Of a DNA stretch of 32,856 nt, positions 14,944 to 23,728 are shown one piece after another. Below the pieces are notes generated by a model, which was given only the letters and a program-made list of their open reading frames with translations, was not told the origin of the DNA and did not search any database. The first letter of the stretch is position 1; every line of letters starts with the position of its first letter. The stretch spans positions 1-32,856 of the forward strand of contig CAMCUY010000019.1 of the NCBI GenBank assembly GCA_945879075.1. Reading direction: 5' to 3'. Source of the DNA: Akkermansia muciniphila (GTDB lineage: Bacteria > Verrucomicrobiota > Verrucomicrobiia > Verrucomicrobiales > Akkermansiaceae). The translations under genes and the position numbers were made by a program.

Positions 14944-17900
14944 TTAACGATTCCAGATCACGGCATCGAGGTTGAGGATGGTTTGGCAGAGGACGGTGTT
15001 CGCTGCGAGGATGGCGGGATTGATGGCGGCGTCGGTTGTTTTCTCGCCGATTTTGAGAAAGGCTTTCGCGGAATCGGGTTTCGCTTTGAAAACGTCGAGC
15101 TGTTGGGTGAGCAGCTGGCTCAGGAGATCGAGCTCGCGCGAATCCGGCTGGCGTCCGGCGAGGCGGAGGAACGCGGCGGTGATGCGGGCGTTCGTGTCAT
15201 CGGGGTGGTCGCGGAGAACCACTTCGGCGAGCGCGCGGGACGGCTCGATGAACTGGGGGTCGTTTAACAGGACAAGCGCCTGCAGCGGCGTGTTCGTTGA
15301 CGTGCGTTTCACCGAGCAGGTCTCGCGGCCGGCGGCATCGAAGAGCAGCGCGTTCGGCAGCGGCGCGGTGCGCTTCCAAACCGAGTAGATCGAGCGGCGG
15401 CGGAGGTCGTCGCCCTTCGATTGCTGATAGGAGGGCGACATCGAGTTCGATTCGCGCCAGAGGTCCGGCCCCGGTTGATAGGGCGAGACGGGAGGTCCGC
15501 CGGTTTTTGAAACGAGCTGACCGGACGCGGCGAGCGCGAGATCGCGGACCGGCTCCGCGGCGAGGCGGCGGGCGGGGCCGCGGGCTAATAAGATGTTCGC
15601 CGGATCCTTTTCGCGAAGCCCCGGGCGCAGGCGCGAGTCCTGCCGATAGGTGGCGGAGAGGACGATCTGGCGGCAAAGGCGTTTCACGTCCCAGCCGTGC
15701 GAAACGAAATCGCGGGCGAGCCAGTCGAGCAGTTCCGGATGGCTCGGCGCGGTGCCTTGGAAGCCGAAATTGTCAGATGTCGGGACCAGTCCGGTGCCGA
15801 AAAAGTGCTGCCAGATGCGGTTGACGAAAACCCTGGACGTCAGCGGATGATCGGGCTGCGTCAGCCATTTGGCGAGGCCGAGCCGGTCGCGCGGGGCGGC
15901 GGCGGGGAAGGGCGGCAGGATCTGTGAGAAAGTGTTGCGGGTGACTTCGTTTTCCGGCGTGTGCGGCGTGCTGTAAACTCCGCGCGGCAGAATCCAAGTC
16001 GGGCGGGGCACCGGCGTTTCATCCATCACGGCGACGGTCCGCACCTTGCTCTCGATGTCGACGAGAGCCTGCCGCGCTGCCTGAAGTTTTTGCCGCGCCT
16101 CCCGGACTTGTGGAGGAACGACGGCGAGCTCGGTTTTTCCCGGCTGTTGGAGTTTCGCGATTTCCAACGGAGCGAGCGCGCCATTAAAGACGCTGAGCGA
16201 ATCGATTTCTCCGCCACGGAAACCGCGGTCGCGGAAGCGTTCGCCGAGGGTGAAATTGCCATTGCCGTAGGTGCGGTCGATCACCGACTGGCGGAGGCGG
16301 TCGGTGGTGATTTCCGTGGGAACCGGTTTTCCATCCACATAAACCGCCAGTCCGGCCGCGCGCCCGGAGCCGTCCCAAGTGATGGAAACGCGGTGCCACT
16401 GGTCTTTCCCGACGATCGGCGCGGTGATCACGCCCACCGCGGCTCCCGGCCAATCGCGGGCGATGCGGACCTCGATCCGGCCGCTGGCGAGCGTGCAATC
16501 GTAGCCATTGTAGCCCGCATCCGTGCCGAAAGTGCGCTGCCAGAGGACGACCGGTTCGGGATTGGCCACGGTGTCGCGGAGCACGAGATCCACCGTCCAC
16601 GGCTGCGGCCAGTCTTCGGTGAGCAGGCCGGGGATGGAAATCCCCTGATCGCCGTCGAGCACCACGGCGCGGCCACCTGGAGCGGTGGTGGTTTTCAGGC
16701 CGCCAATCTTCGCTTCCTTCGCCGGGCCATCGACGCGGTTCGGGGAAACGTCCGGTTTTTTCGATGGCTCGAAATCGAACAAGGCCACGCGGTCCGCCGG
16801 GCCGATCGTTTGCGGGAGCGCCGCCTGGGCGGCTGCAACCGCTTTTTCGGCGGCGCGGATCTGCGTTTTCTGGTCCGGCGCGGGGAGCATGAGCGCTGGG
16901 CCAGGCGTGATTTTCTGGTCCGAATAAACTCCGCGCTCGGGGATGGAATTGAAAAAGCTGCCGATCGAATAATAATCCCGCGCGCTGATCGGGTCGTATT
17001 TGTGATCGTGGCAGCGGCTACATTCCAAGGTCAGCGCCAGGAACGTGGTGCCAAAGGTATGGACGCGGTCCGAAACTCCCTCCACGCGGTATTCTTCATG
17101 GATCGATCCGCCTTCTTGGGTCATGCGGTTCAGGCGGTTGAAGGCGGTGGCGAGAATTTGATCGCGGGTGGCATCCGGCAGCAGATCGCCGGCGAGCTGC
17201 CAGGTGGCGAACTGGTCGTATGGCAGATTCTCGTTGAACGCGCGGATCACCCAGTCACGCCACGGCCACTGGCCGCTGAGCAGGTCCGACTGATAGCCGT
17301 AGGAATCCGCATAACGTGCGGCGTCCAGCCATTCGAGCGCCATCGTCTCGCCGAAGTGCGGCGAGGCGAGCAGGCGGTCCACGGCGGTTTCGAACTTGCT
17401 GGTTTCGAAGGAGGAAATTTCCTCGGGTGTCGGCGGCAGTCCGGTGAGGTCGAAACTGACGCGGCGGAGCAACCGCAGCGGGGCGGCCTCCCGCGACGGC
17501 GCGAGTTTTTCCTGTGCCAGACGGGCGATTACGAAATGATCGATCTCGTTTCGAGCCGACATCCCGGCGGGGATTTCCGGCACCGCGACCGAAGCGGGCA
17601 GGGGAGTGAAGGCCCAGTGCTTCTCATACTTCGCACCCTGCATGATCCACTTTTCCAACAGCTCCGCCTCCTCCTTGCCGAGGGTGAGGTGGGATTCCGG
17701 CGGTGGCATGATTTCCTCCGGGTCCGTCAGACGGATGCGCCGGATCATCTCGGAGGCTGCCGGATCGCCGGGAACGATGGCGCGCGCCTTGGATTCCTCG
17801 ATCACCGCGGTGGCACCCTCGTAGGTGTCGAGCCTCAAGCCGGCTTCGCGTTTTGAGCCGTCCGGACCGTGGCAGTAGTAACATTTGTTCGATAGGATCG

Positions 17901-17985
17901 GCCGGATCTCGCGGGAAAATGAAATGTCGCCCGCCCGCACGCCAGCCGCCAGAAGCGAGAAAACGGTGAGAGTCGCGAATTTCAT
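14944..17985 (-). CDS. PSCyt1-DUF1549-LamG-DUF1553 exported protein
   Basis: 1013-aa exported protein. Signal peptide 1-18 ([18 protein letters not shown]). An N-terminal planctomycete-type cytochrome c domain has one haem-binding motif CYYCH (35-39). DUF1549 (about 150-360) contains [18 protein letters not shown] and the second CxxCH-like site [16 protein letters not shown] LamG/concanavalin-like domain (about 400-610), with [23 protein letters not shown] and [11 protein letters not shown], is inserted before DUF1553 (about 670-980; [30 protein letters not shown], and [21 protein letters not shown]). Haem attachment at 35-39 is predicted. The inserted LamG domain suggests carbohydrate binding. 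It is the first gene of a two-gene operon with DUF1501. Confidence 0.94.
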   Translation of the reverse strand: MKFATLTVFSLLAAGVRAGDISFSREIRPILSNKCYYCHGPDGSKREAGLRLDTYEGATAVIEESKARAIVPGDPAASEMIRRIRLTDPEEIMPPPESHLTLGKEEAELLEKWIMQGAKYEKHWAFTPLPASVAVPEIPAGMSARNEIDHFVIARLAQEKLAPSREAAPLRLLRRVSFDLTGLPPTPEEISSFETSKFETAVDRLLASPHFGETMALEWLDAARYADSYGYQSDLLSGQWPWRDWVIRAFNENLPYDQFATWQLAGDLLPDATRDQILATAFNRLNRMTQEGGSIHEEYRVEGVSDRVHTFGTTFLALTLECSRCHDHKYDPISARDYYSIGSFFNSIPERGVYSDQKITPGPALMLPAPDQKTQIRAAEKAVAAAQAALPQTIGPADRVALFDFEPSKKPDVSPNRVDGPAKEAKIGGLKTTTAPGGRAVVLDGDQGISIPGLLTEDWPQPWTVDLVLRDTVANPEPVVLWQRTFGTDAGYNGYDCTLASGRIEVRIARDWPGAAVGVITAPIVGKDQWHRVSITWDGSGRAAGLAVYVDGKPVPTEITTDRLRQSVIDRTYGNGNFTLGERFRDRGFRGGEIDSLSVFNGALAPLEIAKLQQPGKTELAVVPPQVREARQKLQAARQALVDIESKVRTVAVMDETPVPRPTWILPRGVYSTPHTPENEVTRNTFSQILPPFPAAAPRDRLGLAKWLTQPDHPLTSRVFVNRIWQHFFGTGLVPTSDNFGFQGTAPSHPELLDWLARDFVSHGWDVKRLCRQIVLSATYRQDSRLRPGLREKDPANILLARGPARRLAAEPVRDLALAASGQLVSKTGGPPVSPYQPGPDLWRESNSMSPSYQQSKGDDLRRRSIYSVWKRTAPLPNALLFDAAGRETCSVKRTSTNTPLQALVLLNDPQFIEPSRALAEVVLRDHPDDTNARITAAFLRLAGRQPDSRELDLLSQLLTQQLDVFKAKPDSAKAFLKIGEKTTDAAINPAILAANTVLCQTILNLDAVIWNR

Positions 17986-18263
17986 GAATTAAATTTCACC
18001 GGTGCCGGATCACATTACGACTGGCGTCTTTCGACTCTTTCAAAACCGAGCACTGTCGGCCGCGATACGGTGAAGTTCATGAAATCACGGATTCCCGAAT
18101 CAATTATATACGGGTAAGCGTTTCGTAACCCTCTGATTGTAAATGGCATTACCCTGCAAATTGGCTTGCTAGGGTTTTTTCGGTTTGCCCCGGCCGGGAA
18201 TGTCGCCTATGTCTCGCGGACTTTTGATAAGCCCGAGCGAATGCTCATTCCCTTCTCCACAGC
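17986..18263. promoter_or_regulatory. Divergent intergenic region with a TATAAT box
   Basis: 278 bp between divergent genes, no coding sequence. On the - strand a perfect TATAAT sits at 18103-18108, about 118 bp before the DUF1553 gene start, with no good -35 partner at the usual distance. GGCATTACC at 18145-18153 recurs upstream of the second DUF1553 gene (31654-31662). A CTAGGGTT copy lies at 18169-18176, 87 bp before the 3D-domain lipoprotein. Confidence 0.4.
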
Positions 18264-18917
18264 ATGATTTATCGATCCTTTTCCCTTCTCTCGCTCGCGG
18301 TTGCCGCGGCGTTTCTTACCAGCTGCGGCAGCTCGGGCCCTAACATTCTCTCGAAATCCTCGATTGGTTCCGGCTCCGGGATTTACGCGAAAAACGAAAG
18401 TTTCGCGCTGCCCCCCGCCTCCTCGGTCGTCATGGCCTCCGCCGCCGGCAAGCCTCGCGACAAGCACTCGATGCCGGTTTACGCATTCCGTGACCGCAAC
18501 CGGATCGTCCGCACCACCGCCTACACCTGCAGCGAATCCGACCACTTGATCTACGGCAACAAGAACGCCACCGGCACCGTTCTCCGCTACAATGACCGGG
18601 TCCGCAGCGCCGCCGCCGACTGGTCCTTTTACCCGGTGGGAACCACCTTCCGCATCAAGGGCCTGCCTTATCTCTACGTGGTTGATGACTACGGCTCGGC
18701 GCTTCTCGGCACCGGCACCGTCGATATCTACAAGCCAAGCAAGGAAATCATGGGCCAATGGGGTCGCCGGAATGTCGAGCTCACCGTCGTCCAATGGGGC
18801 TCATTCACCCGCAGTGCCGAGCTGCTCAGCAAGCGCACCAGCTACGATCATTGCCGCAAGATGCTGGCAAACATCGTCCGCCAGCGCCCGGACCTCGGGC
18901 GCGTCGCCAAGCTGTAA
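18264..18917 (+). CDS. 3D-domain (RlpA/MltA-like barrel) lipoprotein
   Basis: 217-aa lipoprotein. The signal MIYRSFSLLSLAVAAAFLTSC gives Cys21 in a good lipobox (LTSC). After a Ser/Gly-rich linker the domain begins near residue 80 with RTTAYTCSESDH. It has DWSFYPVGTTFRIKGLPYLYVV (119-140) and the hallmark DDYGSALLGTGTVDIY (141-156), where the conserved Asp residues define the 3D domain of the double-psi beta-barrel fold found in MltA-like and Rpf-associated wall enzymes. It is therefore probably a peptidoglycan-acting or peptidoglycan-binding envelope protein; lytic activity is not certain. A strong terminator follows 20 bp after the stop. Confidence 0.83.
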   Translation: MIYRSFSLLSLAVAAAFLTSCGSSGPNILSKSSIGSGSGIYAKNESFALPPASSVVMASAAGKPRDKHSMPVYAFRDRNRIVRTTAYTCSESDHLIYGNKNATGTVLRYNDRVRSAAADWSFYPVGTTFRIKGLPYLYVVDDYGSALLGTGTVDIYKPSKEIMGQWGRRNVELTVVQWGSFTRSAELLSKRTSYDHCRKMLANIVRQRPDLGRVAKL

Positions 18918-18937
18918 TTCCCGCAAATTTTCCACGA

Positions 18938-18972
18938 GGCCCGGTCGTCCATTCGACCGGGCCTTTTGTTTT
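18938..18972 (+). terminator. Rho-independent terminator of the 3D-domain lipoprotein
   Basis: GGCCCGGTCG (18938-18947) and CGACCGGGCC (18954-18963) form a perfect 10-bp stem with a TCCATT loop, followed by TTTTGTTTT. It is a textbook terminator for the + gene. The cardiolipin synthase gene ends 2 bp further on from the other side, so the hairpin may also end that transcript. Confidence 0.92.
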
Positions 18973-18973
18973 A

Positions 18974-20416
18974 TCACTGGATCGGCGCGAACAAGCGCGC
19001 CGCCCGACACGCCGCGCGGAATAAAAACGGCTTGCCGGTGAAGTCGCCCACCTTCGCTTCCTGTGAGTGGATGAAGTCGGAAACCAACATCGCTTCTACC
19101 TCGCCGACAAATTTCGAGTCCGCTGAAAACGCCGTGATTTCGAAATTCAGCCGGAACGAGCGGTTGTCCAAATTGGCCGTGCCCACCGCCGCCAGCCGGT
19201 CATCGATCAGCATCACCTTCTGATGGAGAAATCCCCTATGATAGCGGAACAATTTCACGCCGAAAGGAATCGACTGCTCGTAGTAGGAAAACGCCGACAG
19301 CCAGACCAGCGTGTGGTCCGCCCGCTCCGGAATGAGAATCCGCACGTCCACGCCGCGGATCGCGGCGGCTTGCAGGGCGGTGAGCACACCCTCGTCGGGG
19401 ACGAAATACGGCGAGGCGATCCACAGCCGTTTCCGCGCGGAATTCGCCGCTTCCGCCACCACTAGCTGCCAGGAATCCGCAGGGTCGGCCGGGCCGGTGG
19501 GAATGACCGCCGCCACTTGGTCCGCCGCCTCCGGCCGGGTGTCCCAGTGCAGCTCGGGCACTTGGTTGGACGCCCAGAACCAGTCTTCCAAAAACACCAG
19601 CTGCACCGCCTGCACCACCGGCCCCTGCATCTTCAAATGCGTGTCCCGCCACTCGCCGAACTTCCGGTCGCGGCCCATGTATTCGTCGCCCACGTTCAAG
19701 CCGCCGATGAACGCCGTCTTGCCGTCGCTCACCACGATCTTCCGGTGGTTCCTGAAATTCACCTGAAACCGCGACCACCAATACCGGTTGATTCCGAACG
19801 AGCGGCACTCGATTCCCGCCGCTTTCATCTGCTTCAAATACCGCCGCGGCAACTTGTGCGAACCGATCTCGTCGAACAGGAAATAGACCTTCACTCCCGC
19901 CCTCGCCCGCTCGATGAGCGCCTCTTGAAAACGGGTGCCGAGCGTGTCGTTTTTCACGATGAAAAAATTCACGCACAGGTAATTTTCTGCCGCCGCGATC
20001 ACTTCGAAAATCCGACCGAAGGTTTTCTCGCCATCGATCAACAGCTCCAGCTCGTTGCCGCAGGTGAATGGCAAGCCGCCCAAAAACCGCGCCGCCCGCT
20101 CAAAGGCGTCGTCGTCCGGGATGTCCACCTCGTATCGGCCCAGACTCTCCCGCATCGTCGCCGCCAGCCGTCCCAGCCGGCTGTCCCTTTCCCGCCGCCC
20201 GCCGACCTCCCGAGCAAACCGCGTCCGCCCGAGCAGCCAGTAGAGCGGAATGGCAAGAAACGGCACCGTCAGCAGGGAAACCACCCACGCGATGGTCCCC
20301 TGCGACGTCCTCACATGCATCAGCGCATGAAGCACATGCAGGATTCCCACCACGTAAAAAGTCAGCAGCGCCGCCAGTCCCAGCCACGTGTTGAACTCGA
20401 AATCCGGAAAAAACAT
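18974..20416 (-). CDS. cls: Cardiolipin synthase (phospholipase D family)
   Basis: 480-aa inner-membrane enzyme that joins phosphatidylglycerol molecules into cardiolipin. Two N-terminal membrane segments (about 9-32 and 42-63) and the GRTRF junction are typical of ClsA-type enzymes. Two HKD motifs are complete: FRNHRKIVVSDGKTAFIGG (about 219-237) and FLHQKVMLIDDRLAAVGTANLDNRS (about 391-415). The conserved VNFFIVKNDTLG region before HKD1 is also present. Length and order fit the family throughout. ATG20416 gives MFFPDFEFNTWLG. The gene stands alone, with a repeat element in its upstream region. Confidence 0.95.
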   Translation of the reverse strand: MFFPDFEFNTWLGLAALLTFYVVGILHVLHALMHVRTSQGTIAWVVSLLTVPFLAIPLYWLLGRTRFAREVGGRRERDSRLGRLAATMRESLGRYEVDIPDDDAFERAARFLGGLPFTCGNELELLIDGEKTFGRIFEVIAAAENYLCVNFFIVKNDTLGTRFQEALIERARAGVKVYFLFDEIGSHKLPRRYLKQMKAAGIECRSFGINRYWWSRFQVNFRNHRKIVVSDGKTAFIGGLNVGDEYMGRDRKFGEWRDTHLKMQGPVVQAVQLVFLEDWFWASNQVPELHWDTRPEAADQVAAVIPTGPADPADSWQLVVAEAANSARKRLWIASPYFVPDEGVLTALQAAAIRGVDVRILIPERADHTLVWLSAFSYYEQSIPFGVKLFRYHRGFLHQKVMLIDDRLAAVGTANLDNRSFRLNFEITAFSADSKFVGEVEAMLVSDFIHSQEAKVGDFTGKPFLFRAACRAARLFAPIQ

Positions 20417-20607
20417 CGCCGCAGGCTAACCGCCCAATTCGTCGCTCACAAGCCCTCAACTGCGGCCACTCTGGAGGGGAGCACACGCGCCCTCGCGTGT
20501 TGTTTCCGGCGCCCTCGCCGGAAACAGGCTGGTGCGACCAAGCGACTACCGACTTGCAAACCGTGCTCCCGGAGTCAGCCACCATGCCGCGAGGTCGCGT
20601 GTGCTCC
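20417..20607. other. Intergenic region filled mostly by an inverted-repeat element
   Basis: The first 59 bp are the promoter side of cls. From 20476 onward it is the cloverleaf-like element listed next. No gene is supported. Confidence 0.55.
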
Positions 20608-20609
20608 TC
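20476..20609. mobile_element. 134-bp MITE-like element with terminal inverted repeats and two internal hairpins
   Basis: Terminal arms of 20 bp at 20476-20495 and 20590-20609 match at 18 positions as inverted copies (core GAGCACACGCG and CGCGTGTGCTC). Inside are two perfect hairpins with the same CCCT loop: ACACGCG/CGCGTGT (20483-20500) and TGTTTCCGGCG/CGCCGGAAACA (20501-20526). No coding capacity. The right arm overlaps the last bases of the stop codon of the unknown gene. The design fits a non-autonomous, transposase-dependent repeat, but only one copy is visible here. Confidence 0.6.
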
Positions 20610-21357
20610 AACCGCGCGGCGTCAGCCGGTGGAAATGCCAGCGGATTTCCTCCTCGTAGCTTCTGAGGGACGGATAGAAAGTCGTCGTGTCGGACCGCCT
20701 CAAGCCCGCGCCGACTCGTTCCGCTGGCCGCAACTCCTGCAAATCCATCATCGCGCCCAGCAGCAACGCCGTGTCCCGCAGGCGCAGCGGGCGGCCTTGG
20801 AAAAACACCGTGCTTTCCGCGGAGACGGATGCTCGCAGCCGGTTGGATGCGGACCAAAAAAAGAAATCGAGGCGGAACTCGGGGACCTTCTCAAAAGTGG
20901 TCTCACGATGAGTCACAAATTCAGGATAGGTTCCTTCCGGCGATCGTTTCGTTTCCAAGCTCACGAATTTCTCCACTTTCATTTTCTCCCGCGTCAAAAA
21001 CCCACCCGCCACAAAGACCAAGTCGTCCAAAGTCCGCGTCTGCTCCCGTCCCATCGTGTCCGTGAAGAGCAGAGACTCTCTCTTGAGCTCAATCCGCTGG
21101 ATCGTGAACGCCTCGTGCAAGACCGGCAGCTCGTCGTCCGCCACCATGTCTGTTGGAAATCCGCGGCGTTTCAGCTCCGCTTGAAATGCCTTCGCCTCCT
21201 CAAACGGCAGGTTGGAAACCACGATGCCGAAGAGATCGCGCTGGAGGTGGGCGCAATCGGCTCGGGCCACGGATGGAGCTACGACGGACGCTTCTTCCAG
21301 TGATTCCCGGTCGATGGTTTGATCCAAGGACACTTGTAACAGGCTATAAGTGGACAT
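20608..21357 (-). CDS. Hypothetical protein
   Basis: 249 aa from ATG21357 (MSTYSLLQVSLDQ). A frame 13 codons longer exists but runs into the upstream region. I recognise no known domain. The first half contains DLFGIVVSNLPFEEAKAFQAELKRRGF, which looks like an alpha/beta module of the RRM/ferredoxin kind. The second half is beta-rich, with LVFVAGGFLTREKMKVEKF and ETTFEKVPEFRLDFFFW, and ends in Arg/His-rich residues. No signal peptide or membrane segment is seen. Two short inverted-repeat elements flank it closely, one overlapping its stop codon and one 15 bp before its start. The protein frame is intact, so the elements have not broken it. Confidence 0.6.
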   Translation of the reverse strand: MSTYSLLQVSLDQTIDRESLEEASVVAPSVARADCAHLQRDLFGIVVSNLPFEEAKAFQAELKRRGFPTDMVADDELPVLHEAFTIQRIELKRESLLFTDTMGREQTRTLDDLVFVAGGFLTREKMKVEKFVSLETKRSPEGTYPEFVTHRETTFEKVPEFRLDFFFWSASNRLRASVSAESTVFFQGRPLRLRDTALLLGAMMDLQELRPAERVGAGLRRSDTTTFYPSLRSYEEEIRWHFHRLTPRG

Positions 21358-21372
21358 GAAACTCGGAGAAAT

Positions 21373-21424
21373 AAGGGGCGTGGACGTCTCGTCCATGCGC
21401 TGGGACGAGACGTCCCAGCCCCTT
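21373..21424. mobile_element. 52-bp cloverleaf-like inverted repeat
   Basis: Outer arms AAGGGGC (21373-21379) and GCCCCTT (21418-21424) are perfect inverted copies. They enclose two small hairpins, TGGACG-TCT-CGTCCA (21381-21395) and TGGGACG-AGA-CGTCCCA (21401-21417). The two hairpins are also complementary to each other over 13 bp (GGACGTCTCGTCC), so a single long stem is an alternative fold. The layout, an outer stem with two inner hairpins, is like that of the element at 20476, though the sequence differs. Confidence 0.65.
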
Positions 21425-21429
21425 GGGAT

Positions 21430-21774
21430 TCATCGCTTCCGGATGAGCATGAACTCATTGCCGTCCGTGTCGAAACACATCGCGAGATGCGGCGCCTCGC
21501 CGTCTTCCTCCTGCGGTTCGCGGACCAATCCGCCGCCGTGCGCCACCACCTCGGTGGCTCCGGCGACGACGTCCGTGACTTGGATGCTGATGCCGGTCCA
21601 AGTGCGTTTCCCCTCACCGCCGCCGTGGATGCCGATGACGGCGCCGGCGAGTTCCAGCTCGGAAATGTGGCTGTTGGCGCGGATGACCACCGCGCCGAAA
21701 ACTTCCTGATAGAACCGGGACGCCCGCGCCAAGTCCGCTGCCCAGATGACATACTTGACGCGTTCGACGAGCAT
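21430..21774 (-). CDS. VOC-family (glyoxalase/bleomycin-resistance-like) protein
   Basis: 114-aa small vicinal-oxygen-chelate fold protein. It starts VERVKYVIWAADLARASRFYQEVFGAVV, the usual first beta-alpha-beta module. It ends with APHLAMCFDTDGNEFMLIRKR, the conserved DTDGN(E/x) strand that supplies a metal-ligand Glu in this superfamily. One VOC module pair is expected at this length, working as a dimer. The substrate cannot be predicted. It starts 3 bp after the ndk stop codon on the same strand, so it is translated from the ndk transcript. Confidence 0.82.
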   Translation of the reverse strand: MLVERVKYVIWAADLARASRFYQEVFGAVVIRANSHISELELAGAVIGIHGGGEGKRTWTGISIQVTDVVAGATEVVAHGGGLVREPQEEDGEAPHLAMCFDTDGNEFMLIRKR

Positions 21775-21777
21775 TTT

Positions 21778-22215
21778 TCAGTAGCTGAAGATTTCGCCGT
21801 CCTGGAAGAAGCGCTTCAGTTCGGCCTGGGCGGCTTCGACCGAGTCGGAAGCGTGGCAGACGTTGCGCATCTTCGCCTCGGAGTCCTTGTGGCCAAAGTC
21901 GCCGCGGATGGTTCCTGCGGCGGCGACCATCGAGTCGGTCGGTCCGAGGAGGTCGCGGACGCGGGCGATGACGTTTTCGCCTTCCAGCGCGATGGCGATG
22001 ACCGGAGTCTCCTGCATGAAGCCGCGGACGGATGGAAAGAACGGCTTGTCGGCGATGTGCGAGTAGTGCTCGGCGAGGATTTCGTCGCTGAGGCGCATCA
22101 TCTTGACGCCGCGGATCTTGAAGCCTTCCGCTTCGAAACGGGCGAGAACCTGGCCGGTGATGTTATTGGAAACCGCGTCAGGCTTGAAAAGGATGAGAGT
22201 CGTTTCTGGAGTCAT
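21778..22215 (-). CDS. ndk: Nucleoside diphosphate kinase
   Basis: 145-aa enzyme that equalises nucleoside di- and triphosphates through a phospho-histidine. LILFKPDAV (7-15), VRGFMQETPVIAIALEGENV (63-82), GTIRGDFG (101-108) and RNVCHASDSVEAA (117-129) are all conserved. The catalytic residue is H121. Relative to standard bacterial Ndk there is a short insertion of about four residues (HKDSEAK) before the histidine loop. The length and the rest of the enzyme are normal. Its gene leads a two-gene unit with the VOC protein. Confidence 0.96.
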   Translation of the reverse strand: MTPETTLILFKPDAVSNNITGQVLARFEAEGFKIRGVKMMRLSDEILAEHYSHIADKPFFPSVRGFMQETPVIAIALEGENVIARVRDLLGPTDSMVAAAGTIRGDFGHKDSEAKMRNVCHASDSVEAAQAELKRFFQDGEIFSY

Positions 22216-22284
22216 GGGAGAGGGGGTTAGTCCCGCAGCCAGTTTTGTGCAAGCCTTTTGGCGCGGCAGATTCCCTCGGAATTC

Positions 22285-23631
22285 TTAACGGTCAAGCGCG
22301 TCCGCCCGCTGCCGCAGGGCGCGGGCGGCGTTGACGTTGCGGCTCTCGGTTTCCCATAGCAGCGCGAGGCGGCGGAGCGCCGCGGCGGTTTCCTTTTTCG
22401 CCTCGGGCGGAAATGATTTGATGGCGGCCCGCAATCGTTCCTCGGCGGCTTTGCTCTGGCCTTGCGCGATCAAAGCTTCGGCGGATTCGATGAGAAACGC
22501 GGGCTCGGGCTTTCTATCGGCGGATCGAAGCGCTTCGGCCTCGCGGAACAGCCGCGCGGCGAGATCGCGGGTGGCCGGATCGCGGCAGGTGGCGATGGCG
22601 AGCTGGTTCGCCAGCTCGAAATTCTGCGGATGATCGAAGACGGCCTTCTCCAGCAGAATTCGCGCTTGCCGCGGGTCATCGGCGGCGAGCCATTCGTCCG
22701 CGAGCTTGATGAAATCGGCCGGGGAGCCGCCGCGGATTTTCAGCAACTCGCCGGCATGAAAGCGGGCGGGGCCGGGCGGGTCGCGGAGCCGATAGAATTT
22801 CGCCAGCGACTGATGGGCGAGCGCCTGGCGGGGATAGATCGCGAGCACTTGCTGGAGCGTGGCCTCGCCTTCGGCGTCGCGCTTGGCGGTGAAATGGAGA
22901 ATCCCCAGGCGTGTCCGCAAATCCAGCGACGAGGGCGCGGCTTCGATGTGGCGCTTGAGAATGTCGATGGCTTGGTCGGGCCGCTCCGTGTCGCGGAAAT
23001 ACTCGGACGCCGCGCGGGCCAGTCCGGGATTTTCCGGATGAGACTCGACGGCACTGAGAAAACGCCGGTCCAGTTTTTCGCGGGCCGCAGCGTCCGCAGA
23101 ATCAAACAGGCTGCGCGAGAGCGTCGCGTAGAGGAGCACCGACGCCGGATCGTCCGGCGCGAGTTGATCGAGCCGCCTCGATTTGTCGCCTGCGGATGGC
23201 GCGCGCTGGAACAAGCGGCGGATGATCTCGGGATGGCCGGGATTTTTCTGCAGCGCGGCTTCGAGTGTCTCGTCCGCGAGCTTCAGCGCCAGCGCGTCGC
23301 CGCCGCCCTGTTGTTCGAGGAAATCGGCGCAGGCGAGTTGGATTTCGAGATCGTCCGGCCGCGCGGCGGCGAGGTCTCGATAGAGTTTAACGGCGGCCGG
23401 GCGGGCGCCCTTGGCCAGCCGGGCGCGGACCGCGCGCCGTACGAGTGGCAGCGCGAGCGGATCGGCCTTGCGGGCGTTTTCAAAGCGAAGCGTGGCTTCC
23501 GCCGCATCGTCGCGGGACTCGGCCAGCACGCCGAGCGCGAAGTCCGTCCGCGGATTTCCCGCCTCGGCGAGCGAGGCCGCGAACAGCAGGAAAATGCCCG
23601 GATTGCGAATCACGCGGACAAGCGGTAGCAT
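22285..23631 (-). CDS. TPR-repeat exported protein
   Basis: 448 aa. The N-terminus (MLPLVRVIRNPGIFLLFAASLAEAG) is a likely signal peptide, so the protein is probably periplasmic. The remainder is a superhelix of about 10-11 tetratricopeptide repeats, recognisable from evenly spaced Ala/Leu/Tyr/Pro positions such as ARPDDLEIQLACADFLEQQ, ETLEAALQKNPGHPEIIRRL, IDILKRHIEAAPSSLDLRTR and RILLEKAVFDHPQNFELANQ. No catalytic domain is present, so it acts as a protein-binding scaffold. Partners are unknown. It is divergent from the FucU-like lipoprotein. Confidence 0.8.
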   Translation of the reverse strand: MLPLVRVIRNPGIFLLFAASLAEAGNPRTDFALGVLAESRDDAAEATLRFENARKADPLALPLVRRAVRARLAKGARPAAVKLYRDLAAARPDDLEIQLACADFLEQQGGGDALALKLADETLEAALQKNPGHPEIIRRLFQRAPSAGDKSRRLDQLAPDDPASVLLYATLSRSLFDSADAAAREKLDRRFLSAVESHPENPGLARAASEYFRDTERPDQAIDILKRHIEAAPSSLDLRTRLGILHFTAKRDAEGEATLQQVLAIYPRQALAHQSLAKFYRLRDPPGPARFHAGELLKIRGGSPADFIKLADEWLAADDPRQARILLEKAVFDHPQNFELANQLAIATCRDPATRDLAARLFREAEALRSADRKPEPAFLIESAEALIAQGQSKAAEERLRAAIKSFPPEAKKETAAALRRLALLWETESRNVNAARALRQRADALDR

Positions 23632-23693
23632 GCCGGGCGGCTCCGGTCGAAAGATTGTTACGCCGGCGGATTGCTTTCATCTCAGGCCGCGCG

Positions 23694-23722
23694 TTGACAG
23701 TCGGCAGCCAAATGCCTACGTA
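23694..23722 (+). promoter_or_regulatory. Sigma-70-type promoter that could give a leaderless message
   Basis: A perfect TTGACA (23694-23699) and TACGTA (23717-23722) are 17 bp apart, and the ATG of the FucU-like gene is only 6 bp after the -10 box. Transcription should start on or next to the ATG. The same spacing relative to ATG is seen at 31726-31762. Confidence 0.5.
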
Positions 23723-23728
23723 AACGAC

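Noticed and set aside
15961..17856. 631-codon + strand frame
   Set aside because: Antisense of the cytochrome/DUF1553 gene, whose domains cover the full length; long shadows are expected at this GC content.
18144..18159. Possible sigma-54 promoter TGGCATTACCCTGCAA
   Set aside because: The GG-to-GC distance is one base too short for sigma-54 recognition, and the second copy of GGCATTACC at 31654 has no GC element.
18974..20416. Phospholipase D toxin or restriction nuclease of the HKD family
   Set aside because: Two N-terminal membrane segments and two complete HKD motifs in the usual spacing fit cardiolipin synthase.
21373..21424. Ordinary intrinsic terminator of the unknown gene or VOC gene
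   Set aside because: No T-run follows on either strand and it lies upstream of the unknown gene; cloverleaf layout fits a repeat element better.
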